DNA of 64,000 bases from Deltaproteobacteria bacterium. GTDB taxonomy: Bacteria; Myxococcota; JACRCW01. Made by a program: the position numbers and the translations under genes. The notes below the pieces were generated by a model. It saw nothing but the letters and a program-made list of their open reading frames with translations, did not search any database and was not told the DNA's origin. Positions 40,433-48,846 of the stretch are shown one piece after another (within the stretch, counting starts at the first letter, position 1; every line of letters starts with the position of its first letter). The stretch covers positions 1 through 64,000 of the forward strand of contig JACRCW010000071.1 of NCBI GenBank assembly GCA_016218805.1, written 5' to 3'.

Positions 40433-42597
40433 ACCAGGGTGCGCGCGTGGTGCGCACGCTGGCCGTCACCGCGGTGGACGGGAAGCTCCCCGCCAGCATT
40501 GAGGTCCCGCGGCTGCCGCTGGCGCTGTTTGACCCCACCGTGCGCGTGCGCGTGGCGCGCGTGGACGGAGACGCCGCGGACGTGACCGCCGCGCAGCTCC
40601 GGGTGGGGTTGTGGATCCCGCCGCGGGATGCGCCGCTGGACACGCCGGAGGAGGCGCGCATCCGCGCCGTGCGGCGGGACATCCAGCGTGCGGAGGGGCA
40701 GCTGCAGCAGTTGGCATGGGAGGCCGGCCAATTGGCGGGGATCCCCATCCCGGACCGGCCCACCGGGGAGGACGGGCGTGCGCCGCCGCCTTCGCCCACG
40801 GGCGCGCGCGTGCTGCTGGAGGAGTTTGTGCAGGAGGGTGTGCGGGCGCGCCTGGCCGAGGAGCGCGCCCACCGCGAGAAGCTGCGCCTGCTGCGCGAGG
40901 ACCTTGCCGTGCTGGAGGAGAAGTTGGCGCGGGCCTCCAGCGCGCGCGAGGTGCGCGCGTCCGACCTGTTCAAGAGCGTGACGGTGGAGTTGGTGCAGCG
41001 GGGTGGCGCGGTGCGCAGCGCGGAGCTGGAGCTGGAGTACCTGGTGCCAGGCGCGCGTTGGGCGCCGGCCTACCAGTGCCGCATGGCGCGTGATTGCCGC
41101 TCGGCGGAGCTCATCATGCGCGCCTCCATCTGCCAGCAAACGGGTGAAGACTGGAAGGGCGTGAAAGTGATCCTGTCCACGGCGGCGCCGCTGTCCTGGA
41201 CGGAGATCCCGGAGTTGTCCGCGGTGCGCATTGGGCGCGCGCAGCCGCCAGCGCCGGGCAAGGCCGGATTCCGGCCGCCGCCGCAGGGCGGGCAGAGCCT
41301 GTTTGCCGACTACGACCGCGACCGTGGCCGGCTGGCGCACGCGCTGTCGGCGCCGGCGTCCTACAGCGCGCCCCTGCTGGCGGTGCCCGGCGGACCGACC
41401 TTGCGGGCCGGCGGGGTGGACAAGAGCGCGGACCGCAAGCGCGCCGTGCGTGCCGCGCGCATGGAGCGGGAGATGACGCCCGTTGGCGAGTTGGATGGCG
41501 CCCTGGCGGAGGACGACTTTGCCGAGATGGCCGCGGATGACGCGCCCGCCATGATGATGGAGGAGCCGCCGCCACCACCACCACCGCCGTCACCACCGCC
41601 CGCGCGGATGATGGCCAAGGCCGCCGCCGCGCCCATGGCGGCCAAGCCGGCGTCTGCGGGGGCACCGCGTGGACGGCCGGGCGCCGGCGGCGCCGTCCCG
41701 CGCGAGGGATTGGAGATTGCGGTGTTTGCGCACCTGCGTCTGCCTGAGCCCAGCGACGGCGGTGCGCGTGGCCGCCTGTCCCCGGTGGACACGCGGCGGC
41801 AGTACCAGGAGAGCCTGACGCGGATGGACATCACGGTGTCATTTGACGTGATGAGCGTGGTGGCGGAGGCGGAGCGCCGCGCGGGTGCGGCGGCGCGCGT
41901 CCCGTTGCCGGCGGGTTGCGTGGACGTGCGGCAGGCGGGCGGGCACTTTGACTTCTCCTACGAGGCGGACAACCGCGTGGACGTGCCCTCGGACGGTGCG
42001 TTCCACTCCGTGCCGGTGGGGACGCGCACCGCGGACGCCACGGTGGTGTACGTGGTGGTTCCGCGGGAGGACACGCAGGTGTTCCGGCAGGCCATGGTGC
42101 AGAACCCGCGGGTGTCACCCATCATCACCGGGCCCGCGGAGGTGTACGTGGCTGGGGAATACGTGTTGTCCACCACGCTGCCCACCGTGCCCCCGCGCGG
42201 CGAGTTCAAGCTGGGCCTGGGCGTGGAACAGGCCATCCGGTGCGCGCGCAACGCCAAGTTCCGCGAAGCGCGCAGCGGCACCAAGGTGGTGGCCACCACG
42301 GAGCTCTGGCACGACCTGGCGGTGGACCTGGTGAACAACCTGGACCGCGAGGTCACCTGCGAGGTGCGCGAGCGCATCCCGCAGCCGGCGGAGAACGCCG
42401 AGGTGGTGGTGGAGGAGGGCGAGGTGAGCCCGGCATGGGAGGCGTATGACCAGTCGGAGCGGTCGCGCTCGCTCGTGGGCGGGCGGCGCTGGCGCGTGGA
42501 CATCCCCGCGCACGGGAGCCTGGCGCTGAAGGCGCAGTACGTGGTGAAGCTGTACGCGCAGAATGAGCTTGAGGGCGGGAACCGGAGGGAAGCATGA
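40390..42597 (+). CDS. DUF4139 family protein (mucoidy-inhibitor MuiA-like), first copy
   Basis: The 735-aa cytoplasmic-looking protein has the DUF4140 N-terminal strand region (SRLDTVTLYHQGARVVRTL) and a coiled-coil around 95-195. The DUF4139 beta-rich domain is split by a low-complexity insert (about 375-440) with PPPPPPPPSPPP and Ala/Met/Lys runs. Family landmarks are YLVPGARWAPAYQCR and QQTGEDWKGVKVILSTAAP. The family is known mostly by homology to MuiA; biochemical function is unknown. No signal peptide is present. The stop overlaps the next start (ATGA), and the next product is a paralogue, so a heteromer is likely. Confidence 0.82.
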   Translation: MTVIESRLDTVTLYHQGARVVRTLAVTAVDGKLPASIEVPRLPLALFDPTVRVRVARVDGDAADVTAAQLRVGLWIPPRDAPLDTPEEARIRAVRRDIQRAEGQLQQLAWEAGQLAGIPIPDRPTGEDGRAPPPSPTGARVLLEEFVQEGVRARLAEERAHREKLRLLREDLAVLEEKLARASSAREVRASDLFKSVTVELVQRGGAVRSAELELEYLVPGARWAPAYQCRMARDCRSAELIMRASICQQTGEDWKGVKVILSTAAPLSWTEIPELSAVRIGRAQPPAPGKAGFRPPPQGGQSLFADYDRDRGRLAHALSAPASYSAPLLAVPGGPTLRAGGVDKSADRKRAVRAARMEREMTPVGELDGALAEDDFAEMAADDAPAMMMEEPPPPPPPPSPPPARMMAKAAAAPMAAKPASAGAPRGRPGAGGAVPREGLEIAVFAHLRLPEPSDGGARGRLSPVDTRRQYQESLTRMDITVSFDVMSVVAEAERRAGAAARVPLPAGCVDVRQAGGHFDFSYEADNRVDVPSDGAFHSVPVGTRTADATVVYVVVPREDTQVFRQAMVQNPRVSPIITGPAEVYVAGEYVLSTTLPTVPPRGEFKLGLGVEQAIRCARNAKFREARSGTKVVATTELWHDLAVDLVNNLDREVTCEVRERIPQPAENAEVVVEEGEVSPAWEAYDQSERSRSLVGGRRWRVDIPAHGSLALKAQYVVKLYAQNELEGGNRREA

Positions 42598-44204
42598 CCA
42601 CCGTGACGCAGGAGCCGCTGGCTGAGCGGCATGATCCCCCCGTCCCGGCGGACGCGCAGCGCGCGGTGGCGCCGGTGGTGTCCGTCACGCTGCTGGAGGA
42701 CCGCGCGCAGGTGAGCCGGCGCGGGCGGGTCAACCTGCACAAGGGGCAGAACCGCCTGGTGGTGGCGGACGTGGCGCCGGTGCTGCAGGACGTGTCGGTG
42801 CGGGGTTCCATCACCGGGCCCACGGCGCGCGTGGTGGACGTGGGGGTGCGGCGGGCCATGCGCATCCGGACGGTGGACAAGCCCGCGGCCGCGCGTGAGC
42901 TGGAGGAGCGCATCCGCGCGCTGGCCGAGCAGCACCGCCAGCTCACGGAAGACCATGACCGGGCGCAGCAGGAGCTGTCCCGGGTGGCGGAGATCATCCA
43001 GCGCGGCCTGGGCGAGATTCCCGAGGACGCCGGCTGGGGCCTGGGGGGCGCGGCGCAGTGGAAGGACACGTTCCGCACGTTGTTTGACCGCGCGCGGGCG
43101 CTGCGCGCGGAGGTGCAGGAGGCGGGTTTCCGCGCGGAGGAACTGGCGCGCGAAGTGGACGCGCTTGCCGGTCAGCGGCGGGCGCTGGACCGCGTGGACA
43201 GCCGCCTGGTGGCCTGGCTGGAGGCGGACGTGCTGGCGGACGCCGACGGCGAAGTGGAACTGCAGCTGGACTACGTGGTGCCGTGCGCGCTGTGGCGGCC
43301 GCTGCACACCGCGCGGCTGTCGGACGACGGGCGGCTCCGGTTCTCGTCGTCCGCCGCGGTGTGGCAGAACACCGGTGAGGACTGGAAGGACGCGGCGCTG
43401 TCCTTTTCCACGGCGCGTTCGTCCCTGGGGACGGAGCCGCCGCTGCTGGCGGATGACCTGCTGGCCGCGCGCAAGAAGGCTGACCAGGTGGTGGTGGCCG
43501 CCCGGGAGGTGGCGGTGCAGCGGGCGGGCCTGGGCAGCGGGCCCTCCGGTGGTACGGCGCCGCCCTCCGGCGTGGAACTCCCGGGCGTGGATGACGGCGG
43601 TGAGATCCGCAACCTGCGCGCTCTGGCGCCGTGCACCGTGCCGTCCGACGGGCGGCCGTGTGTCATCCCGTTGTTCTCGTTTGACGACGCCGCGGAGGTG
43701 GCCCGCGTCTGCTATCCGGAGTTGGACCCCAAGGTGTTCCTGAAGGTGACCGCGCGCAACACGGGCGCCCACCCGGTCCTGGCCGGCCCGGTGGAGCTCA
43801 TGATGCACAACGGGTTTGTTGGCTACACGCGCACGCTGTTTGTGGCGGCCCAAGAGAAGTTTGAGCTGGGGTTTGGCCCGGATGACGCGGTGCGCGTGGT
43901 CCGGCGCGACAGCGAGGAGACCGAGCAGGACCCCGTCTCCAAGTGGAACGTGCACACGCGCTCCGTGGTCCTCTACCTGTCCAACCTCTCCGGCGACGCG
44001 CGGAAGGTGGACGTGGTGGAGCGCCTGCCCGTCAGCGAACTGGAACACGTCAAGGTCACGCTGGTGGCGGACAAGACCACCGGGGCGCCCAAACTGGACG
44101 ACAACGGGTTCTGCCGCTGGCAGACGGACCTGGCGGGCAACGCGCACCTGCGGTTGCTGATGCGCTACCGGCTGTCCACGGCGCCGGGTGTCCAGGGCCT
44201 GTGA
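42594..44204 (+). CDS. DUF4139 family protein, second copy
   Basis: The 536-aa paralogue of the preceding protein keeps the same order: N-terminal strand region (VSVTLLEDRAQVSRRGRV), coiled coil about 100-200, then YVVPCALWRPLHTARL and WQNTGEDWKDAALSFSTA, and a C-terminal beta domain with FELGFGPDDAVRVVRRDSEE. It lacks the proline-rich insert. Role unknown. The ATG overlaps the upstream stop (ATGA) behind GGAGGGAAGC, so output of both is linked. The 259 bp after its stop hold a sigma-54-like promoter and otherwise nothing recognised. Confidence 0.82.
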   Translation: MTTVTQEPLAERHDPPVPADAQRAVAPVVSVTLLEDRAQVSRRGRVNLHKGQNRLVVADVAPVLQDVSVRGSITGPTARVVDVGVRRAMRIRTVDKPAAARELEERIRALAEQHRQLTEDHDRAQQELSRVAEIIQRGLGEIPEDAGWGLGGAAQWKDTFRTLFDRARALRAEVQEAGFRAEELAREVDALAGQRRALDRVDSRLVAWLEADVLADADGEVELQLDYVVPCALWRPLHTARLSDDGRLRFSSSAAVWQNTGEDWKDAALSFSTARSSLGTEPPLLADDLLAARKKADQVVVAAREVAVQRAGLGSGPSGGTAPPSGVELPGVDDGGEIRNLRALAPCTVPSDGRPCVIPLFSFDDAAEVARVCYPELDPKVFLKVTARNTGAHPVLAGPVELMMHNGFVGYTRTLFVAAQEKFELGFGPDDAVRVVRRDSEETEQDPVSKWNVHTRSVVLYLSNLSGDARKVDVVERLPVSELEHVKVTLVADKTTGAPKLDDNGFCRWQTDLAGNAHLRLLMRYRLSTAPGVQGL

Positions 44205-44403
44205 TCGGGATCGCGTGGCCGTTCGGCACACGCACGCCGTCACCGCTGACAGGCCTGTCGCGCGGAGTCCCGGGATCCACAATTTGCCGCATGGGAACGG
44301 CCCGCAGCGCGCCCCGCACCGGGCCGCGGCCCGCGCAAAGCCCCCGTTCATGCAGGAAAAACCGCGCGCGTGGGCGGGGGTGATCGCGGCGCGCACACGC
44401 CGC

Positions 44404-44418
44404 GGGCACGGCGGTTGC
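44404..44418 (+). promoter_or_regulatory. Sigma-54-type (-24/-12) promoter
   Basis: GGGCACG-GCGG-TTGC has the invariant GG-N10-GC spacing and matches the TGGCACG-N4-TTGC consensus except at its first base. Transcription would begin about 12 nt downstream, leaving a leader of about 35 nt before the small ORF at 44464. Myxococcota use many sigma-54 promoters. No activator gene is adjacent. Confidence 0.45.
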
Positions 44419-44463
44419 GTTACCCCACCCGGGCAGCCGGAACGCGGCCCGGGAAGGTGAAGC

Positions 44464-44595
44464 ATGAGGACGGCACTGGTGGTGAACTTGGAAGGCGGCG
44501 CACGGACGCGGGGCGAACTGCCCCAACCCGCGTGGGTGTCGCTGGGCCGGTCAGGCCGCCCGCCGCGCCGCCACGGAGCGGGAGCCACGCCATGA
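44464..44595 (+). CDS. Small ORF (43 aa) coupled to the diguanylate cyclase
   Basis: ATG at 44464 is preceded by GGGAAGGTGAAGC, a better ribosome site than most genes here have. The product begins MRTALVVNLEGG and ends with a Pro/Arg-rich segment; it has no recognised motif. Its TGA overlaps the ATG of the GGDEF gene (ATGA), the same junction used in the operons. It may be a leader peptide that sets cyclase translation, or a short regulator. Supported by context only. Confidence 0.45.
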   Translation: MRTALVVNLEGGARTRGELPQPAWVSLGRSGRPPRRHGAGATP

Positions 44596-45518
44596 AGACC
44601 GTCCTGCACGGTGAAGCGGCGCGCGCCTGCGCGCCCTGGGTCGGGTCGCTTGGGTTGGTGCCGGTGGAACAGGGCGCGCCCGCGGGCCTGGTGTTGTGTG
44701 ACGTCACCGCGGAAGACGCGGGCCCGCTGCTCTCCCGGCGGCGCGCCACGTCAACCGGGCAGCCCTGGGTGATTGCGCTGCTGCCGCCTTCGCGCTTGGA
44801 CGAGGTGGGCCGCTGGCTGGCGGCGGGCGCGGATGACTGCCTCATCACGCCGGTGGAACCGGACACGCTGCGCACCCGGTTGGCCGTGGCGCGTTGCCAC
44901 GCCGAGGCGCGTTGGCGCGTGGAGTCAGACCTGCGGCGCCTGCGCGCGGAGCGGGACGCCTACCGGGCCCGCGCGCGGACGGATGCGCTCACGGGGCTGG
45001 GCAACCGGTCGGCCCTGGAGGAGGCGCTGGCCGAGGCGGCCTCCGAGTACGCGCGCCACGGCGTGCCGTTCGCGCTGTCGATCGTCGACGTGGATCATTT
45101 CAAGGCGTTCAACGACGCGCACGGTCACCTGGAGGGCGACCGCGCGCTGGTGGAGGTGGCGCGCGCGCTGCGTGATGCCACGCGCCGCGGGGATGGCTGC
45201 TTCCGGTTTGGTGGCGAGGAGTTTGTGGTGCTCCACCGCCACGCGACCACCGCCGATGCGCAGCAGGCGGCGGAGCGCATCCTGGAGCACATCCGTGGGC
45301 TGGCGGTGGCGCACCCCAGTTCGCCCCACCGGGTGCTGACGGTCAGCGCCGGCGTGGCGGTCCTCCACGCCACGGATGACGGCGTGGCCCGCTGGCTGGC
45401 CCGCGCGGACGCCGCGCTCTACGAGGCCAAGGCGCGGGGCCGCAACACGCTGGTCACCGCGGCGGCGCCGGCGGGGCTGGACGCGCTGACGCGGCCCGAA
45501 GCGCTTGCCTGCGCCTGA
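44592..45518 (+). CDS. Diguanylate cyclase (GGDEF) with degenerate receiver-like N-terminus
   Basis: The 308-aa protein ends in a GGDEF domain (about 135-295): RTDALTGLGNRSALEEAL, DVDHFKAFND with the metal Asp, active-site RFGGEEFVVL, and SAGVAVL. The product-inhibition I-site RRGD lies five residues before GGEEF, so c-di-GMP feedback is expected. Residues 1-110 have receiver-like strands (LVLCDVTAED, WVIALLPPS, AAGADDCLITPVEPDTLR) reminiscent of a REC domain, but the phosphoacceptor pocket is poor, suggesting a ligand- or partner-sensing pseudo-receiver. It makes c-di-GMP, probably controlling motility or matrix. Coupled to the 43-aa ORF. Confidence 0.9.
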   Translation: MKTVLHGEAARACAPWVGSLGLVPVEQGAPAGLVLCDVTAEDAGPLLSRRRATSTGQPWVIALLPPSRLDEVGRWLAAGADDCLITPVEPDTLRTRLAVARCHAEARWRVESDLRRLRAERDAYRARARTDALTGLGNRSALEEALAEAASEYARHGVPFALSIVDVDHFKAFNDAHGHLEGDRALVEVARALRDATRRGDGCFRFGGEEFVVLHRHATTADAQQAAERILEHIRGLAVAHPSSPHRVLTVSAGVAVLHATDDGVARWLARADAALYEAKARGRNTLVTAAAPAGLDALTRPEALACA

Positions 45519-45521
45519 ACG

Positions 45522-45551
45522 TTGATGCGGGAGAACAACCCTCCGTAGTGT
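45522..45551 (+). promoter_or_regulatory. Sigma-70-type promoter of the AsmA-like gene
   Basis: TTGATG (45522-45527), 18 bp, TAGTGT (45546-45551). The GTG start codon follows 6 nt later with no ribosome site, so the transcript should start at or beside the GTG. It begins only 3 bp after the diguanylate cyclase stop. Confidence 0.5.
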
Positions 45552-45557
45552 CACCCC

Positions 45558-48500
45558 GTGACGACACGGTTGCCCGGTCCGGGGGGGCGCGCCCGCCGCC
45601 TTGCCCTTGCGGCGGCGGTGGTGGGCGCCACGTGCCTGGCGGCCGCGGGGCTGGTGCTCCTGGTGACCACGGATGCGGTGGTGCGGCGGCTGGCCCAGGC
45701 GGGGCTCCAGCGCACGCTGGGCGTCTCCGTCACGGTGGGGCACGCGGAACTCCACTGGGACGGCGCCCCGGCGTTGACGCTGCTGGACGTGGCTGCCGAC
45801 CCGGGCACGGGGTGGGCGGAGCGCATCACCGTTGGGCGGGTGGAGGTGCGGACCGGCGGGCTGGGCCGGGAAGCGGGACGTTGGGCGCTGCACCTGCAGC
45901 GCGTGCGGGCGGCGGATGTGTGGGTGCAGTTGCAGGAGGAGGAGCCCCCGGAAGCGGACGCACCGCGGGAGGAGCACCTGTTGCGCTTGTTGGCGGACCC
46001 GCGGACGCGCGCGGGCCCCCTGGACGTGGTCCCTGACGAGGTGGCGCTGGTGGGGGCCACGGTGGTGGTGCGCACCGAGCAGGTCCACCGCCCCGTGCTG
46101 GAGGATGCGGAGCTGGGGACCTCCCCCGGGAATGGCGAACACGCGCGCACGTGGAACGTGACTTTCCGCGCGGGCACGCGTGGCGGCGGCGCCAACGTGC
46201 GCCTGCGCGCCACGGTGCACGCGGGGGCCGCGGACGCGCTGCCCGGCGTGGACGCGGAGGTGGAGGCGCGCGGCGTGGAGTTGGCGCGCCTGGCCGCGCT
46301 GGCCCCGCCGGGGTTTCCGGTCCCGGCGGCGGGCACGGCGGACATTGACGCGGACGTGCACTGGACGGCGGAAGGGCAATCCGCGCGGACCCAGGGCACG
46401 GCGCGCATTGCCGGGCTGGCGCTGGCGGACGGCGGCGCACCGGGGCGCCCGCTCAATGCGGTGGCAACGTGGAAGGCGGACCTGGTGGACGGCCGGCCGG
46501 TCATCCATGAGCTGGTCCTGGCGGGTGACGACGTGCGGCTGCACGTCCACGCGGGGCCGGCGCCCGGTGCGTTTGACGTGCGGGTGGAAGCGGACGCCGC
46601 GGGCGTGGCGCAGGCGCTGCCGCCCGGATGGCTGCCACCGGGCATGTCGCTGGGGGGCCGGCTGGTGGTGGAAGGCCGCGGGTCCGCGCCGGGCGGGTCA
46701 GCGGACGTGGTGGCGGATGCGCTGGCGGTGGAGCACCGCGGGGTGTTCCGGAAGGCGGCGGGCGTCCCGGCGGGCGTGCACGTGGAGTGGGAGCGCCGGC
46801 CCGAGGTGGTGCGGCTCCCGGTGATCCGGATGCGCGTGGGCGCGCTCACCCTGGAGGGAGACGCGGAGCTGGACGCGGATGACCTGGCGCCGCGGGCGCT
46901 GCAACTGGACTCCGGGGCGTTGGCGGTGGCGGACCTGCGCGGCCTGCTGCCGGGCCTGGATGCGCTGGCAGGGCGTCGTCGGGCGGGCGGCTCGGTGCGG
47001 GTGCTGGCCAGCGGTGACCGGCACGGGGCGCGCGCGGTGGTGCAGGCGGTGTCCCTGGCGGCGCGGCTGGACGCGGTGGACGTGGCGGGCGCGCTGTGGG
47101 CGGAGCTGACCGCGCGGCGCGAAGAGGACGGGACCGTGGTGGCGGCCGCCGTGCGGCTGGATGATCTGGCGGTCACCGGGCGCGGCGCCCACCGCTGGGC
47201 CAAGCCGCGGGGCGTGCCGCTGGGGGTGAACGTGGAGGCCACGGTGCACCCGGACCACATCCGCGTGACGCACGCGCGCGTGGAGGCCGGTGCCAGCACT
47301 GCCACCGTGAGCGGGACTGCCCACCGGCGGCGGAAGGGCTGGGACATTGACGGGGACACGCTGCACGGGACGGTGGTGGCGGAGAGCCTGGCGCCGGTGT
47401 TTGCGGCCGCGCAGCAGCTGCCGGCGGCCGCGCGCGCGGACTTCTCCGGCTCCTTCCGTCTGCCGGCGGGCAACCCGGCGGGCGCGGAACTGCGCCTGGC
47501 CACGCTGTCCGTGCGCAGCGGGGCGAACGAGGGCACGGGCACGCTGCGGATCACCGGGCTGGAGCGGCCGGCGGGCGAGCTGGTCCTGCGGCACTTCCAC
47601 GTGGACCAGGCGCTCATCCAACGGTGGGCGCCGGACCTGCCGGTGGCGCGGTGCAGTGGGGCGCTCACGCTCCGCGGCCGCGTGGGGGAGCCCGCCTCCG
47701 TGGTGGTGCTGTGGGAGGGCGGTGAGGCGCGGTTGGCGGGCGGCACCCTGGTGCGGGGCCGCGTAGCGGTGTCCGGGCTGGAGCGCCCGCGCGTTCAGGT
47801 GGACGTGCTGCTGGACCGGGTGGACCCGGCGCACTGGGGGCAGACGCGCGCGGCGCTGCCGGCGGGGCTGCAGGTGGGGGGCCGCGTGCGCGTGGCCCGG
47901 GTTGACGTGGACCCGCCGGTGGAAGCGGTGGACGCCTCGTTCCTCTACCGGGACAGGAAGCTGGCGTTGCAGGCGCTGTCACTGCGGCTGTTGGACGGGC
48001 GGCTGGTCGCGGACTCGTCCACGGTGGACCTGGCGGGTGAGGTGCCCGCCTACCAGGTGCGCGCATCCGTGGAGTCCGTGGATCCCGCGCCGCTGTTCAA
48101 CCGTCCCGGCCGCCGGGCACTGGAGGGCCGCATCTCCGCGGACCTGGACCTGCGTGCGCGCGGCGCCACGCTGCCCGCGCTGCTGCAGTCCGCCGCCGGG
48201 CCCGTGGCGTTCCGCTTTCATGAGTTGGTGTTGCACCGCGTGGACCTGTTGTCCGGTTTCCAGCTGCCGGAAGGTGCGGGGCGCGTGCTGGCCGAGCGCC
48301 GCGGTGACCCCGAGCCCACCGTCCTGCACGACGGCGCCGGGACCGGGACGCTGGCGGGGGGCAAGCTGCGCATCGTGCAGCCGGTGGACACGCGCACCAA
48401 CTTCGGGTCGCTGCAGCTGGCGGGGACCATTGACGTGCACGGTGAGCTGGACCTGGCGGGGACCGCGGAGCTTTCCCCCGACGCCATGGAGCGGATGACC

Positions 48501-48839
48501 CGCGGTACCTTCCGCCCGCGCACCGCGGGGCGCACGCCGGTGCGCCTGTCCGGGCGCCCCGGGGAGATTGGCATTCACGACGTGGACGCGCGCATGTTCC
48601 TCAAGGACGAGGAGGTCCCCACGCTGCTGGAGGCTGCGGGCCGGCTGGCGGCGGAGGGGCGGGAGCGGGCCCGCGCCCGGGCGGCGGCGGACGTGGCGCG
48701 CATCCGGGAGCGCATGGCGCAGGGGCGCCAGGACCTGGACGAAGAAGCCCGCCGCACGGCTGACGATTTCCGCGTGTTTCTGGGCGCGCCGTGGCCGACC
48801 ACCGACGGCGGTTGGCCCGCCCCGCCACCCCTGCCGTGA
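45558..48839 (+). CDS. AsmA-like (bridge-type lipid transfer) large envelope protein
   Basis: The 1093-aa protein has one N-terminal membrane helix (ALAAAVVGATCLAAAGLVLLVTT), then the AsmA opening pattern LGVSVTVGHAELHWDGAPALTLLDV. About 1000 residues of repeating beta strands with the AsmA/TamB rhythm follow (ELRLATLSVRSG, SGALTLRGRVGEPASVVVLW). The end has a helical Arg/Ala-rich stretch (GRERARARAAADVARIRERM). Such proteins form hydrophobic grooves spanning the periplasm and move phospholipids to the outer membrane. Closest domains are AsmA and DUF3971-like; I cannot choose. Start is GTG behind a promoter without leader. Stop is 7 bp from the convergent kinase gene. Confidence 0.78.
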   Translation: MTTRLPGPGGRARRLALAAAVVGATCLAAAGLVLLVTTDAVVRRLAQAGLQRTLGVSVTVGHAELHWDGAPALTLLDVAADPGTGWAERITVGRVEVRTGGLGREAGRWALHLQRVRAADVWVQLQEEEPPEADAPREEHLLRLLADPRTRAGPLDVVPDEVALVGATVVVRTEQVHRPVLEDAELGTSPGNGEHARTWNVTFRAGTRGGGANVRLRATVHAGAADALPGVDAEVEARGVELARLAALAPPGFPVPAAGTADIDADVHWTAEGQSARTQGTARIAGLALADGGAPGRPLNAVATWKADLVDGRPVIHELVLAGDDVRLHVHAGPAPGAFDVRVEADAAGVAQALPPGWLPPGMSLGGRLVVEGRGSAPGGSADVVADALAVEHRGVFRKAAGVPAGVHVEWERRPEVVRLPVIRMRVGALTLEGDAELDADDLAPRALQLDSGALAVADLRGLLPGLDALAGRRRAGGSVRVLASGDRHGARAVVQAVSLAARLDAVDVAGALWAELTARREEDGTVVAAAVRLDDLAVTGRGAHRWAKPRGVPLGVNVEATVHPDHIRVTHARVEAGASTATVSGTAHRRRKGWDIDGDTLHGTVVAESLAPVFAAAQQLPAAARADFSGSFRLPAGNPAGAELRLATLSVRSGANEGTGTLRITGLERPAGELVLRHFHVDQALIQRWAPDLPVARCSGALTLRGRVGEPASVVVLWEGGEARLAGGTLVRGRVAVSGLERPRVQVDVLLDRVDPAHWGQTRAALPAGLQVGGRVRVARVDVDPPVEAVDASFLYRDRKLALQALSLRLLDGRLVADSSTVDLAGEVPAYQVRASVESVDPAPLFNRPGRRALEGRISADLDLRARGATLPALLQSAAGPVAFRFHELVLHRVDLLSGFQLPEGAGRVLAERRGDPEPTVLHDGAGTGTLAGGKLRIVQPVDTRTNFGSLQLAGTIDVHGELDLAGTAELSPDAMERMTRGTFRPRTAGRTPVRLSGRPGEIGIHDVDARMFLKDEEVPTLLEAAGRLAAEGRERARARAAADVARIRERMAQGRQDLDEEARRTADDFRVFLGAPWPTTDGGWPAPPPLP

Positions 48840-48846
48840 GGCAGCC

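Noticed and set aside
44205..44403. Possible terminator or RNA gene after the second DUF4139 gene
   Set aside because: Only weak partial inverted repeats were found, with no T tract and no recognisable RNA fold.
41958..44609. 883-codon open frame on the minus strand opposite the DUF4139 genes
   Set aside because: Shadow of two coupled genes with recognisable domains; composition is Arg/His/Gln-rich and no domain is visible.
45551..47746. 731-codon open frame on the minus strand opposite the AsmA-like gene
   Set aside because: Ser/Thr/Arg/Pro-rich shadow; the plus strand has a promoter, membrane helix and AsmA pattern.
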